64,000 bases of DNA from Collinsella sp. TM10-22 (GCF_003466125.1 NZ_QSOC01000002.1:186001-250000), one strand, 5' to 3'; positions 11,006-20,336 are shown, numbered from the stretch's first letter. The notes: generated from the sequence alone by a model not told the origin. Translations and numbers: made by a program.

Positions 11006-11143
11006 GTCTCAATCAGTAACATCTACAGGGCAAATCTTCCTCTACGTGTTACAGATCGAGACAAACGGTCGACACGGCCCACAAACGTCTCAATCTGTAA
11101 CAGTTACGCAGCAAAATCGGTCCCAATTGTTACAGATCAAGAC
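11006..11143. repeat. Palindrome cluster A: two 57 bp units (GTCTCRATCTGTAACA family)
   Basis: Units lie at 11006-11062 and 11087-11143, each a 16-base arm, a 25-base loop and an inverted 16-base arm, separated by 24 bases. The outer strand reads GTCTCAATC(A/T)GTAACA and the inner arm TGTTACAGATC(G/A)AGAC. They occupy the gap between the divergent helicase and FHA genes. Confidence 0.95.
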
Positions 11144-11189
11144 AGAGGGGAATTTCCGTCCAGTCCAAACCAAATCTCTCAGTCTTCCT

Positions 11190-11323
11190 GCAATTTCGAA
11201 CATGTGGTCTATAATGTTGCTTTGGTTACGCCATATATTGCGCAGCCCTTTAATACGTGGCCCACCGGGGGGGCATTAATTCCTATCGCCATATTGGCTA
11301 GGAAGCAATCAAAGGAGGTATCC
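11190..11323 (+). promoter_or_regulatory. Candidate promoter of the FHA gene
   Basis: A consensus -10 TATAAT lies at 11209-11214, about 110 bases upstream of the GTG start. A -35 such as CTGCAA sits 16 bases further up. The AAAGGAGG ribosome site at 11311-11318 is strong. The remaining leader has no recognised element. Confidence 0.5.
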
Positions 11324-12286
11324 GTGGCAGCAGAGACGCCTTGCTCGGTCCTCTATAACGATATTCGCTCGTTCGGCGGTCTTAAGCATCTCGAAATCGC
11401 CCGAATGCTTATCAATGGAAACTCCTATCTCGGCAGCACCTTGCTCGAGAAATGCTCTTCCAACCGCTCGTATCTCACCCGTTACATCGTCCATCGCGAG
11501 CCCGACCAGTACGCACCCGCCATCTACAGCGACTTTACCGTCACCACGCTCAACATTTCCGCGGCAATCTGCAGCAAGCTCGGCGGCGGCGAGTCCGCCT
11601 ATCAGGCAATCGCCGAGCACTATCGTGGTCCGGCAGCCAACGAAATGATGTCAGCTCTCGCCAGCTACAAGCTGGACAGCCGCCTATATGCAAATGCCCT
11701 CAATCACATCGACAACTTTGACGGCAATACCGTGCGCGAGAAGGGCACGCTTTACCTTATGCTCTTTGTGGCAACGGGGGCGCTCGCTGACCCCATCCAA
11801 GGCGTGGCCACCGTCGAGCGCTTTTGCGACAGCAAGACAGGCGGGCACTTTGGCACCACCGAAACTACCGTCGGACGTGGCTTTATGAGCAGCCTGGAGC
11901 AGCCGCGCACTGTCGCCCCCAACCTCGGTCTGCTCAGAACCCATGCCGACAACTGCGCCGACATGCAAATCCATCCCCTCACACGCGATCCGCGCGGCAC
12001 GGTAATTGGGTCCTTGCCCAAAACCTCGCCCAGCATCACCGATGTAGGCGCTGATGCATCGCGCGAGCATCTCCGCATTTGGCTCGAGGGCGGGCACTGG
12101 TACGCCCAGGGCCTTGGGTCGACCAACGGCACAGTGCTCGAATCGGGCGCGGGCGACGGCGATATTGTGATTGAGCCGCCCCGCGACCAACGAGAGCCCG
12201 GCAAAGTCTATCCCCCGGTGGAAATCGAAAACAGCGACAGGCTCCATCTGGGCCTCTACACGACATTCCTTGTCATTGTGGACTAG
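11324..12286 (+). CDS. FHA domain protein
   Basis: The GTG start at 11324 follows AAAGGAGG by five bases; the open frame further upstream runs through the palindromes and is not coding. The 320-residue product has an N-terminal part (about 1-200) without a recognised domain. A forkhead-associated domain follows at about 225-320, with RGTVIG, SREHLRIW and GSTNGTVL. FHA domains bind phosphothreonine. The gene precedes, in the same direction, a membrane Ser/Thr kinase, which suggests a phospho-signalling pair. The N-terminal region may be a regulated effector; its role is unknown. Confidence 0.85.
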   Translation: MAAETPCSVLYNDIRSFGGLKHLEIARMLINGNSYLGSTLLEKCSSNRSYLTRYIVHREPDQYAPAIYSDFTVTTLNISAAICSKLGGGESAYQAIAEHYRGPAANEMMSALASYKLDSRLYANALNHIDNFDGNTVREKGTLYLMLFVATGALADPIQGVATVERFCDSKTGGHFGTTETTVGRGFMSSLEQPRTVAPNLGLLRTHADNCADMQIHPLTRDPRGTVIGSLPKTSPSITDVGADASREHLRIWLEGGHWYAQGLGSTNGTVLESGAGDGDIVIEPPRDQREPGKVYPPVEIENSDRLHLGLYTTFLVIVD

Positions 12287-12287
12287 C

Positions 12288-12329
12288 GCGGAAAGGCGGA
12301 CGGCGACCAATCGTCCTCCGCCTTTCCGC
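12288..12329 (+). terminator. Terminator-like hairpin after the FHA gene
   Basis: A perfect 13-base stem (GCGGAAAGGCGGA at 12288-12300 pairing with 12317-12329) with a 16-base loop starts two bases after the FHA stop codon. The T-run is short (CGTTTG), so it may only attenuate transcription into the kinase gene. Confidence 0.6.
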
Positions 12330-12464
12330 CGTTTGCGTCGTGCTGCACGCAATAATTGCGACAATGAACATTCACTTTTCATCAGAGCCGTCTATCATAG
12401 GTTCTATCGATGTCCGTACTTTTAGTATGAGCATACGGCCAACCCCTATAAACAAAGGAACGTT

Positions 12465-14549
12465 GTGAACACTATGGATCCCGTTCGTGGCAGCAAACTC
12501 ATCCGTCTCGACACATTCGACACCGCCGTGGCGGTCAATCCGAGCGCGGAAGACGATGCCAAGCGCCGTTTCATGACGCTTATCCTCCAAACGCCCTATC
12601 GCAGCGACGGCAATATCGGACAGGTACTGCGCGCGACCAACACGAGCGGCGAGGTCTTTGCCGTCAAGCTGCTCAAGGACAACGCCATCCTTTCCGACCA
12701 GATGCCCGATCGCTCCGCCGAGCAAGCAGCTGCGCACCTGGCCAACACCGCCGCGCTGTTCGAGGAGTACCGTCATCTGTGTACCGTCTCGCACCTGCGC
12801 GGATTTCCGCGCGTCTATGGCTACGGATCGTGCGAGGATGACCCGCTCATCCTCATGGAGTGGGTCGAGGGCACCTCGCTCAAGCAGGCGCTGCCCCTGC
12901 TTCCGCACGACGCCTCGGGCGGGCTGACCACCCAGATGGTGGCTGCCGTTGGAAACGCCGTGCTTCGCGCACTCCTGATGACCCAAGGGCTCGTTAACCC
13001 GGTCGTCCATCGCGACCTGTCGCCCTCCAATATCATGTTCTGCACCACCAGTCGAACGCTCGAGCAACAGATCGCCGATTGCTCCTTTGACCCCTGTCTC
13101 ATCGACATGGGCTCCGCGACCATGGCCCTCGGCGACGACACGATCACCCGGCGCGCCGACATCTGGCGCTTTGCCACGCCCGCATACGCCGCGCCCGAGA
13201 TGCTCACGCAGGATATCGAAGGCATCGCGGCCCTTCGCCGCTCGCCCGCCATCGACGTCTATGCGCTATCGAGCATTCTGTACCAGCTCTACAGCGGTCG
13301 CAAGCCGTTCGATGTCGAGTCGACGGGTGCCGCGGCAACCGGCTCGTTCTACCTCATAAAGACCAAGACCAAGCCAGCGCCGCTCGAGCCGCGATGCAAT
13401 GACGACGAAGCGCTCGTCCAGATCATTATGAAAGGCATCTCAGTCGAGCAGTGCGATCGTCCCACCGAGCAGCAGATGCTCGAGGTGCTCTCGTCCTACC
13501 TCCCCACCGCCGAATCCAAAGACAGCGAAGGCATGGGCAACGAGACCGCGGTCGATATCGATGCCGGCACCCATCTTACAGTCGACGTCGCCGCTGAACG
13601 CGCACAAGAAATCCTGGAGCAGGCTCAACGCGACACCATGACCCGCCGGCGCTTTATCATCGGCGGCGTTGCCGCTGCCGTCGCGGGACTCGGCGTCATC
13701 GGCGCCGCCACTCATGGCTTTGGCATTCCCGACTACCTCGACGGCATCCGCAGCTCACTTGACGACTACACCTGGGATCAGCTGCAGGAGATTTCGCTCA
13801 AGATCAAGACGGCGAAGAGCAACGCCGAAGCTCGCAAGATTGCCAAGCGCTATCATCTGCTCGACGACGACGGCCATATTCCCTACCCGAGTGCCAAGCG
13901 CGTTACGCTCACCAACGGGCTGGAGGTCGGGGCGCAACTCGTGGGCATTCTTCACGACGACCTGGCGGATACCAACGGCAAGGCCGGTCTGTCATTTATC
14001 TTTGACGCAGGTATTGCCGAGCGCGATGCCTCAGAGCACCCGCTCAACGGTGGCTGGAAAGACTGCGAGCTACGCACATGGCTCGATGAGGACGGCATTA
14101 AGCTGCTTCCCAAGGAACTGCAATCGGTTATCAGTCCGGTCAAGAAGATCTCGAACAACGTCGGCGCCGCCAACAGTGCATCGTGTCTGAGCGAGTTGCC
14201 CGCAACCCTTTGGCTGCCCGCCATGGTCGAGCTCTGCGGCAATCAGCCACCCGAGTCATTTACCGAGGACTTTCACTACCTGGCAGATATCTACAACGGC
14301 GAGGGCAAGGAGTATCAGCTCTTCCGCGAGCTCAAGGTAAGCCCGTATTCCACGAACGAGACGATGGTCCGCCAGTGGAAGGGCAAGGACACCTGTTGGT
14401 GGGAGCGCACGGTGAGCCCCGACACATCGGAGAGCGAAGGCACGCTCTATATGAACCGCGTGGGGCACGACGGCGACGTCTTTACGTACGCAACGCCTGC
14501 GGAAAAGCCAAACAAGCGAACCTGCGTGATTCCCGGATTCTGCATCTAG
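12465..14549 (+). CDS. Membrane Ser/Thr protein kinase with DUF6273-like C-terminal domain
   Basis: The GTG start at 12465 follows AAAGGAAC. The kinase domain spans about 40-345: AVKLL (VAIK Lys), VHRDLSPSNIMF (catalytic loop HRDxxxxN), LIDMGSA in the DFG position (Asp kept) and TPAYAAPEML (activation segment). One membrane segment (FIIGGVAAAVAGLGVIGAA) follows near residue 393. The outer part has an Ala/Lys-rich linker and a domain with GLEVGAQLVGI, LRTWL, ATLWLP and WWERT, resembling DUF6273. Most Gram-positive kinases of this layout carry PASTA repeats outside instead. The FHA protein upstream is a likely partner. Confidence 0.88.
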   Translation: MNTMDPVRGSKLIRLDTFDTAVAVNPSAEDDAKRRFMTLILQTPYRSDGNIGQVLRATNTSGEVFAVKLLKDNAILSDQMPDRSAEQAAAHLANTAALFEEYRHLCTVSHLRGFPRVYGYGSCEDDPLILMEWVEGTSLKQALPLLPHDASGGLTTQMVAAVGNAVLRALLMTQGLVNPVVHRDLSPSNIMFCTTSRTLEQQIADCSFDPCLIDMGSATMALGDDTITRRADIWRFATPAYAAPEMLTQDIEGIAALRRSPAIDVYALSSILYQLYSGRKPFDVESTGAAATGSFYLIKTKTKPAPLEPRCNDDEALVQIIMKGISVEQCDRPTEQQMLEVLSSYLPTAESKDSEGMGNETAVDIDAGTHLTVDVAAERAQEILEQAQRDTMTRRRFIIGGVAAAVAGLGVIGAATHGFGIPDYLDGIRSSLDDYTWDQLQEISLKIKTAKSNAEARKIAKRYHLLDDDGHIPYPSAKRVTLTNGLEVGAQLVGILHDDLADTNGKAGLSFIFDAGIAERDASEHPLNGGWKDCELRTWLDEDGIKLLPKELQSVISPVKKISNNVGAANSASCLSELPATLWLPAMVELCGNQPPESFTEDFHYLADIYNGEGKEYQLFRELKVSPYSTNETMVRQWKGKDTCWWERTVSPDTSESEGTLYMNRVGHDGDVFTYATPAEKPNKRTCVIPGFCI

Positions 14550-14591
14550 GCAGCGGGCGCCTTGCCGCGGCGGGGCCCCTCCCCGGCAATT

Positions 14592-14889
14592 GTCTCAATC
14601 TGTAACATTAGCTCGGCAGATACAGGTCTAGATGTTACAGAACGAGACAAACCCCAGCCCCGCGAGACAACATCTCAATCTGTAACAGTAAGGGGTCAAA
14701 AACCTCTCTTGATGTTACAGATCAAGACATTTGAGTTGGCCGCGGGCGATCTGTCTCGATCTGTAACATCTATCAGAAAAAACGGTCCTTAGGTGTTACA
14801 GATTGAGACGTTAAGCTGTGGCTCGATGCAATGTCTCGATCTGTAACAGTTACTCGACAAAAACGGGTCTAGTTGTTACAGATTGAGAC
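14592..14889. repeat. Palindrome cluster B: four 57 bp units
   Basis: Units at 14592-14648, 14672-14728, 14753-14809 and 14833-14889 each have 16-base arms and a 25-base loop, with gaps of 23-24 bases. Arm starts fall at 14592, 14633, 14672, 14713, 14753, 14794, 14833 and 14874, so alternately oriented arms are spaced 39-41 bases. Loops share a weak core (ACAAAAACGGTCT-like). The array fills the gap between the kinase gene and the copper promoter. Confidence 0.96.
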
Positions 14890-14964
14890 ATTAGACCGGC
14901 TACGGTCCGCCGACCTGGCTATCACCTCGACCAATACCAGAATGTCATACATTTCAATCTCCAG

Positions 14965-14995
14965 TGGACACCCCCAGGGGGTATGGGTGTATAGT
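14965..14995 (+). promoter_or_regulatory. Copper-responsive promoter with CsoR-type operator
   Basis: A -35 TGGACA (14965-14970) and a -10 TATAGT (14990-14995) flank ACACCCCCAGGGGGTAT (14968-14984). CsoR operators are C-rich/G-rich palindromes of this type, and csoR is encoded 2.8 kb downstream in the same cluster. The 19-base spacer is longer than the usual 17. Confidence 0.72.
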
Positions 14996-15042
14996 ATCTC
15001 TAGGTTAACATTCATGACACTACGTCACAGAAAGGAGAAGCC

Positions 15043-17379
15043 ATGGCTCAAGATAAGTTCGATGTGGGCGGCATGACCTGCGCCGCCTGCCAGGCGCATG
15101 TGGACCGCGCCGTAAGCAAGCTCGGCGGCGTCCAGAGCGTCGCGGTCAATCTGCTCGCCGGCTCCATGTTGGTCGACTACGACCCCGCACAGGTCGCCCC
15201 CGACGATATCTGCACCGCTGTCGATCGCGCAGGGTACTCGGCCTCGCCCGTCGACGCGGGCGACGCCGGCCCAAGCGGCAGCGCACAAGCCAGGACCGGC
15301 GCCGCCCATATGGAGTCGCCCACCAAAAAGCTAGAGGCCACTGCCTCCGCCATGCGCACCCGCCTCATCATCTCGATCATCTTCCTTATCCCGCTGTTCT
15401 ACATAGGCATGGGGCACATGCTCGGCTGGCCTCTGCCCGGCATTTTCACCGACCATACCCACAGCATGACGCTCGCCCTCACCGAGCTCGTCCTGCTCAT
15501 CCCCATCGTCTACGTCAACGACGCATACTTTATCAACGGGTTTAAATCGCTCGCGCACGGCGCGCCAACCATGGATGCCCTTATCGCCGTTGGCGCCACC
15601 GCGTCCATCGCCTGGTCGCTCTACGCCATGTTCATCATGGCCGACCAGCTGGCCGCGGGTCAGGTCCACGAGGCCATGATGACGGGCATGGACAACCTGT
15701 ATTTTGAGAGTGCGGGCACGATCCTGTCGCTCGTCACCGTGGGCAAATACCTCGAGGCACGCAGCAAATCCAAAACCGGCGGCGCCATCGAGGCGCTCAT
15801 CGACTTGGCACCCAAGACCGCGACCGTCGTTGCCGATGACGGCACCGAAACCACCGTCGACGTCGACAGCATCCTTCCCGGCCAGGTCCTGCGCGTGCGC
15901 CCCGGCGAGTCCATCCCCGTCGACGGCGTGGTGCTCGAGGGCAGCTCGGCCGTGGACGAGAGCGCGCTCACCGGCGAGTCCATCCCCGTGGAGAAGACCG
16001 CCGGCGACACCGTCAACGCCGCCACCGTCAACCGCACGGGCTCGTTTACCTTCCGCGCCACGCGTGTGGGCGCCGACACGTCGCTCGCCAAAATCATCAA
16101 GCTCGTTGAGGACGCCAACGCCACCAAGGCGCCCATCGCCCGTATGGCCGATAAGGTCGCCGGCGTGTTCGTGCCCGTGATGTTTGTGATCTCGGCCGCG
16201 ACCTTTGCGGCGTGGATGGCACTGACCGGCAGCGTGAACGAAGCGCTCACCTCCGCCGTGGCCGTGCTGGTGATCAGCTGTCCGTGTGCACTGGGCCTGG
16301 CCACGCCTGTCGCCATTATGGTGGGCACCGGCAAGGGCGCCGAGATGGGCATTCTGTTCAAGAGCGCCGAGGCGCTGGAGAACCTGCGCAGCGTGGGCAC
16401 CGTGGCGCTCGATAAGACGGGCACGGTCACCCGCGGCAAGCCTGCCGTGACCGATATCGTGGTAGCCACGCGCGCTGACGGGTCACCCGCGGCGAGTGAG
16501 AAGGCGCTGCTGAAGCTTGCCGCTGCGCTGGAACGCCAGAGCGAGCACCCGCTGGCAGAGTCGATTATGGCCGAGTGCGAGACACGCGGCATTGTCGCTC
16601 GCGCGGTTGAGGACTTTACCGCTGCGCCCGGTCGCGGCGTTACGGCACGCGAGGGGCAAAACGCCATCGCCGCCGGCAATATGCGCCTGATGGACGAGTT
16701 GGGCGTTACCGTGCCCGCCGGTCTTGCCGAGCAGTTCGCTGCCGAGGGCAAGACGCCGCTGTTCTTTGCCAAGAACGGCGAGCTCGTTGGTACCATCGCC
16801 GTGGCGGACGAGGTCAAAGAAACGAGTGCCGAGGCCATCGCCGCGCTCCGCAAGCTCGGCGTCGACGTGCGCATGCTCACCGGCGACAACCGCGTGACGG
16901 CCGAGGCCATCGCCCGCCGCGTGGGGCTGAGCAGCGAACAGGTCATTGCCGACGTCCTCCCCGCCGACAAGGAACGCCACGTGCGCGAACTGCAGGACGC
17001 GAGCAGCATGGTGGCCATGGTGGGCGACGGTATCAATGACTCCCCCGCCCTGGTGCGCGCCGACGTGGGCCTTGCCATCGGCACCGGCGCCGACATCGCC
17101 AAGGAGGGCGCCGACGTGGTACTCATGCGCAGCGACCTCATGGACGTCGCCCGCGCCATCGAGCTTTCGCGCGCCACGATCCGCAACATCAAGCAGGACC
17201 TGTTCTGGGCACTGTTCTACAACGGTATCGGCATTCCGCTCGCCGCGGGCGTGTTCTTCCCGCTCACCGGGTGGCAGCTCTCGCCGATGTTTGGCGCCGC
17301 GGCCATGAGCCTGTCGAGCGTATGTGTCGTAAGCAACGCGCTGCGCCTGAAATCCTTTAAGCCCAAAGTGGCAAAATAG
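15043..17379 (+). CDS. copA: Copper-translocating P1B-type ATPase CopA
   Basis: This 778-residue protein begins with one heavy-metal-associated domain ([13 protein letters not shown], residues 6-18). Membrane helices follow, with the transport motif [10 protein letters not shown] near residue 413. DKTGTVT (phosphorylated Asp near 457), the TGES-type segment [16 protein letters not shown] and [10 protein letters not shown] near 660 complete the P-type core. The CPC motif and operon with copZ and csoR indicate Cu(I) export from the cytoplasm. AAAGGAGAAG precedes the ATG. Transcription is probably derepressed by copper. Confidence 0.96.
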   Translation: MAQDKFDVGGMTCAACQAHVDRAVSKLGGVQSVAVNLLAGSMLVDYDPAQVAPDDICTAVDRAGYSASPVDAGDAGPSGSAQARTGAAHMESPTKKLEATASAMRTRLIISIIFLIPLFYIGMGHMLGWPLPGIFTDHTHSMTLALTELVLLIPIVYVNDAYFINGFKSLAHGAPTMDALIAVGATASIAWSLYAMFIMADQLAAGQVHEAMMTGMDNLYFESAGTILSLVTVGKYLEARSKSKTGGAIEALIDLAPKTATVVADDGTETTVDVDSILPGQVLRVRPGESIPVDGVVLEGSSAVDESALTGESIPVEKTAGDTVNAATVNRTGSFTFRATRVGADTSLAKIIKLVEDANATKAPIARMADKVAGVFVPVMFVISAATFAAWMALTGSVNEALTSAVAVLVISCPCALGLATPVAIMVGTGKGAEMGILFKSAEALENLRSVGTVALDKTGTVTRGKPAVTDIVVATRADGSPAASEKALLKLAAALERQSEHPLAESIMAECETRGIVARAVEDFTAAPGRGVTAREGQNAIAAGNMRLMDELGVTVPAGLAEQFAAEGKTPLFFAKNGELVGTIAVADEVKETSAEAIAALRKLGVDVRMLTGDNRVTAEAIARRVGLSSEQVIADVLPADKERHVRELQDASSMVAMVGDGINDSPALVRADVGLAIGTGADIAKEGADVVLMRSDLMDVARAIELSRATIRNIKQDLFWALFYNGIGIPLAAGVFFPLTGWQLSPMFGAAAMSLSSVCVVSNALRLKSFKPKVAK

Positions 17380-17417
17380 GATCACTATTACGTCCATTTA
17401 GAACGGGTTTTCCGGGT

Positions 17418-17493
17418 GCCCGAGATTGACCTGAAAGAGGAGCGACGCGTACTTTGGTACGCGAGCGACGGCTTGAAGGTCAAGGTCGGGTGC
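17418..17493. other. Long imperfect hairpin between copA and copZ
   Basis: GCCCGAGATTGACCT (17418-17432) pairs with AGGTCAAGGTCGGGTGC (17477-17493) with small bulges, and CGCGTAC/GTACGCG pairs in the centre. It sits in the 147-base copA-copZ gap. It might attenuate or stabilise the operon mRNA; no known RNA family was recognised. Confidence 0.5.
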
Positions 17494-17526
17494 CTGGGAA
17501 AGCCGACACAACAGAGAGGAATATCC

Positions 17527-17748
17527 ATGCGTTACAAAATTAAGACTTCCGGCCTTATGTGCGGCCACTGCGACGCCACTGTCGAGACGGCACTGCTCAA
17601 CGTGGCAAGCGTGACCGACGCCGACGCCGACCACGAGACTCAGACCGTACAGGTGGAGTGCGCCGACACCGTGACCGCCGAGCAGCTCGCTGCCGCCGTC
17701 GAGGGCGCCGGCGAGAAGTTCCACGCCCTTTCGGTGACCGCCGCGTAA
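17527..17748 (+). CDS. copZ: Copper chaperone CopZ (HMA domain)
   Basis: This 73-residue single heavy-metal-associated domain carries the metal site LMCGHCDATVE, the MxCxxC motif that binds Cu(I). ATG at 17527 follows AGAGGA; the longer in-frame start at 17416 lies in the hairpin region and is not supported. It delivers Cu(I) to CopA or to CsoR. It lies between copA and csoR in one direction, consistent with one copper regulon. Confidence 0.92.
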   Translation: MRYKIKTSGLMCGHCDATVETALLNVASVTDADADHETQTVQVECADTVTAEQLAAAVEGAGEKFHALSVTAA

Positions 17749-17789
17749 CGACCCGCACGTACCCCCCCGACCAGAAACGAGGACCCGCC

Positions 17790-18062
17790 ATGATGGCAGA
17801 CCATAAATCGGTGACCCGCATGCTCAAGACGGCGCGCGGCCAGATTGATGGCATCCTGCGGATGGTCGAGGAGGACCGCTATTGCGTCGATATCTCCACG
17901 CAGCTCATGGCCACACAGGCGCTCCTCGCGCGCATTAACGCCGACGTGCTCAAGGCGCATATTGAGGGCTGCGTGACTTCGGCAATCGAATCGGGCGACG
18001 AAGACCTCAAAGCCGCTAAGCTCGCCGAGATCGAACGCGTCGTCGACAAGCTCGCCAAGTAA
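17790..18062 (+). CDS. csoR: Copper-sensing transcriptional repressor CsoR
   Basis: This 90-residue all-helical protein has the CsoR/RcnR (DUF156) layout: RMLKTARGQIDGILRMVEEDRYCVDI with the first Cys ligand, then LKAHIEGCVTSAI with the His and second Cys. These three form the Cu(I) site. Copper binding releases the repressor from its GC-rich operator; a fitting operator lies before copA at 14968-14984. ATG at 17790 or 17793 are both possible. Confidence 0.93.
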   Translation: MMADHKSVTRMLKTARGQIDGILRMVEEDRYCVDISTQLMATQALLARINADVLKAHIEGCVTSAIESGDEDLKAAKLAEIERVVDKLAK

Positions 18063-18070
18063 CTGATGCA

Positions 18071-18156
18071 AAGGGGACAGGTTGCATTACACCATCATGG
18101 TGCATCAGGGACGGGTACGTCTGCGCCACATTGGCGCAGATTAACCTGTCCCCCTT
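18071..18156. repeat. Cloverleaf-like palindrome with GGGGACAGG ends
   Basis: AAGGGGACAGGTT (18071-18083) pairs with AACCTGTCCCCCTT (18143-18156). Inside are two smaller hairpins, ACCAT-ATGGT at 18091-18101 and CTGCGCCA-CAT-TGGCGCAG at 18121-18139. The result is a three-way junction of 86 bases just after csoR. It could terminate csoR, although no T-run follows, and its GGGGAC ends resemble other dispersed palindromes in the window. Confidence 0.65.
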
Positions 18157-18208
18157 GCTCTAAATCGGGTATAAAGGCGTGCAGCATATCGAACGAAAGG
18201 CAATTTGC

Positions 18209-18682
18209 ATGAATGACTTTATGAAGGGTCGCAATGGTGCTGACGAGCTCACCATCGTGATGGGTTTTGCCGGCATCGTCATCGCGATGATCGGATCGAT
18301 GGCCCGCATCCAGTGGCTCAGCTGGATCGCCATCGCTGTGATCGTGCTCGGCGTGCTGCGCGGCCTGTCCAAAAACATCGACGCGCGCCGCAAGGAGAAC
18401 GCGGCCTTTGTCGCCGTGACCGCAAACGTCCCCGGCCTAGGCAAGTTCGTCGCCAGTTTGGGCGGCGGCACCTCAGCGACAGGCGCCTCGCGTGCAGCCG
18501 GAACGAGCAAGGAAGACTTTGAGCGCGCCAAGCGCACGGCCAAGAAGATGTGGAAGGGTCGCAAGACCACGGCATACCTCAAGTGCCCCAACTGCGGCCA
18601 GATGCTCTCCGTCCCCAAGGGCAAGGGCAAAATCCGCGTCACCTGCCCCAAGTGCCACGCCAAGATGGAAACGCGCTCCTAG
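18209..18682 (+). CDS. Membrane-anchored zinc-ribbon protein
   Basis: This 157-residue protein starts MNDFMKGRNG at 18209, after CGAAAGG. Two membrane segments lie at about 15-55 (IVMGFAGIVIAMIGSMA and WLSWIAIAVIVLGVL). A cytoplasmic linker follows, then a C-terminal zinc ribbon, CPNCGQML...CPKCHAKM, with four Cys in CxxC pairs. No enzyme motif was seen. Similar small proteins are common in Coriobacteriia and Firmicutes with unknown roles. It is followed by a strong terminator. Confidence 0.75.
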   Translation: MNDFMKGRNGADELTIVMGFAGIVIAMIGSMARIQWLSWIAIAVIVLGVLRGLSKNIDARRKENAAFVAVTANVPGLGKFVASLGGGTSATGASRAAGTSKEDFERAKRTAKKMWKGRKTTAYLKCPNCGQMLSVPKGKGKIRVTCPKCHAKMETRS

Positions 18683-18744
18683 CGCCCGCACGCGGGACAA
18701 ATTAATCAGGTTTGTTTGTCCCAAATCTTAAGTATTTGTTCGAT

Positions 18745-18782
18745 AAAAAAGCCGAGGCCTCGTGTTGAGACCTCGGCTTTTT
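18745..18782. terminator. Bidirectional rho-independent terminator
   Basis: GCCGAGG-CTC pairs with GAG-CCTCGGC, flanked by A and T runs on both sides. It separates the convergent zinc-ribbon and amidohydrolase genes and can serve both. Confidence 0.9.
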
Positions 18783-18815
18783 GCATGCGGCAACGGAGCT
18801 GCCCCTTTGTCACAC

Positions 18816-20186
18816 CTATGCCACGCCGTCGCGGGCGAGCTCCTCGGCCAGTGCCTCGGACGGCATGGCCATAATCGTGTCGAGCTCGGCGTCCACCTCG
18901 GGAATACGCTTCACCTTGAGTTTGCGCACCAGATCACCACGGCACATCACGTACGCCGGCTCACGCAGTTCGCACAGGTCATCGAGCGGGTTCTTGCGCG
19001 TCACCAGGATATCGGCGGCCTTGCCGCACTCGATTGTGCCGGTCTCGCCGCCCAGCCCCAGCAGCTCGGCATTGACCTGCGTGGCCGTATGCAGCGCGAA
19101 GGCGTTACTCACACCCACGTACTTGGCAAAATAGGCCACCTCACGCCACATGTCGTACTGCGTCACGAACGGGCAGCTCGAGTCCGTGCCAAGGCCCACC
19201 TTAACGCCAGCTTCCAGCGCGGCACGGGCGCTCTCGATGATGCCCGAGCACACGATGTCGCCGTTCTTCTTTTGTGTATCGGTCGAATGGGTCTTTTCCG
19301 GGTCGAGCAATACAAACGGCAGCGCCGGGCTGATCGTGCAGGTCACGCTCGGCGCGCGTCCCTCGAGCTGTGTGCCCGCGGCGCCGCGATACAGCTCCAG
19401 GATCTCGGGCGTCATCGGGGCACCGTGCTCGATCGTGTCGACCCCGGCCTCAAGCGCGGCCTTCACGCCCTCGGTGCTCTCGACATGAGCCATAACCGGC
19501 AGGCCCACCTCGTGCGCCGCCTTGCACGCCGCCGCGGCAACATCGATCGGCATGCGCAGCACGCCCGGCTCGCCAACTTCGGTCGCGTCGAACACGCCAC
19601 CCGTCACGAACAACTTGATGACGTCGGCACCACGCGCGTACAAGTCGCGCACCTGTTCTGCCGCCTCGTCGGGCGTATTGGCGACCTGCGCGAACAGCCC
19701 CGCGCCGTGGCCACCCGGCACTGTAACGCCCGTTCCCGGCGCTACCAGACGCGGACCCTGATACTTGCCGGCATCGATAGCATCGCGCACGGCGATGTCG
19801 GCAAACAGCGGGTCACCCGCACCGCGCACCGTAGTCACGCCGCTTGCCAGCTGCTGCTGGGCGCTGCCTTTGAGGATGTGGCGAACGATGGCGCGGCCCA
19901 CGGGATTGTCGAGCTTCTTCATCAGCGCTCCCGCATCGCCGGCCGAGACCGGTTTGCCCGAGCCGCACAGGTGCACGTGCATATTGATGAGACCGGGCAT
20001 GAGATACGCACCACCCAGGTCGATGACCTCGGCACCCGCGGGCGCCTGCGCCACAGCACTCGGCCCCATCCAGGTGATGACGCCGCGCTCAACAGTCACG
20101 GCCATATCGGGTTGCGACTCCATATGTTCCGAACCATCCAGGACGGTCGCATTGATAAACAACGTGGAACGATCGGCAGACGCCAT
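18816..20186 (-). CDS. Metal-dependent amidohydrolase family protein
   Basis: This 456-residue protein has the amidohydrolase superfamily layout: a small beta domain, then MPGLINMHVHLCGSG (HxH metal motif), metal-ligand candidates in MAHVES and TIEHGAPM, and GLGTDSSCPFV with the catalytic Asp. A start at 20186 is favoured by GGGAGGAG upstream; earlier in-frame Mets run into a palindrome. Relatives include imidazolonepropionase-like and Xaa-Pro/aryldialkyl hydrolases, so the substrate cannot be assigned. It appears to be a single gene. Confidence 0.88.
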   Translation of the reverse strand: MASADRSTLFINATVLDGSEHMESQPDMAVTVERGVITWMGPSAVAQAPAGAEVIDLGGAYLMPGLINMHVHLCGSGKPVSAGDAGALMKKLDNPVGRAIVRHILKGSAQQQLASGVTTVRGAGDPLFADIAVRDAIDAGKYQGPRLVAPGTGVTVPGGHGAGLFAQVANTPDEAAEQVRDLYARGADVIKLFVTGGVFDATEVGEPGVLRMPIDVAAAACKAAHEVGLPVMAHVESTEGVKAALEAGVDTIEHGAPMTPEILELYRGAAGTQLEGRAPSVTCTISPALPFVLLDPEKTHSTDTQKKNGDIVCSGIIESARAALEAGVKVGLGTDSSCPFVTQYDMWREVAYFAKYVGVSNAFALHTATQVNAELLGLGGETGTIECGKAADILVTRKNPLDDLCELREPAYVMCRGDLVRKLKVKRIPEVDAELDTIMAMPSEALAEELARDGVA

Positions 20187-20336
20187 ATCGAGCTCCTCCC
20201 TCACGATTAACTTGAACATTTGTCCATTATCGCCCAAGGCGACGGAGATGCAGCCGATGTATCGGTTAACGGAGAAAAGGGAGGATGCGAGGATAGAGAG
20301 GCCAGCGCGGCGATGTCCCAGCCGTGCGTGCCGGAC

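Noticed and set aside
10943..11323. N-terminal extension of the FHA gene back to 10943
   Set aside because: It would translate the palindrome units; a strong ribosome site marks GTG at 11324 as the start.
14592..14889. CRISPR array from repeated GTCTCGATCTGTAACA with 23-25 bp spacers
   Set aside because: The repeats alternate in orientation, are only 16 bp, the loops share a common core instead of being unique, and no cas gene is present in the window.
17380..17526. Known riboswitch or T-box between copA and copZ
   Set aside because: The hairpin lacks conserved elements of any family I know and the neighbouring genes give no reason for one.
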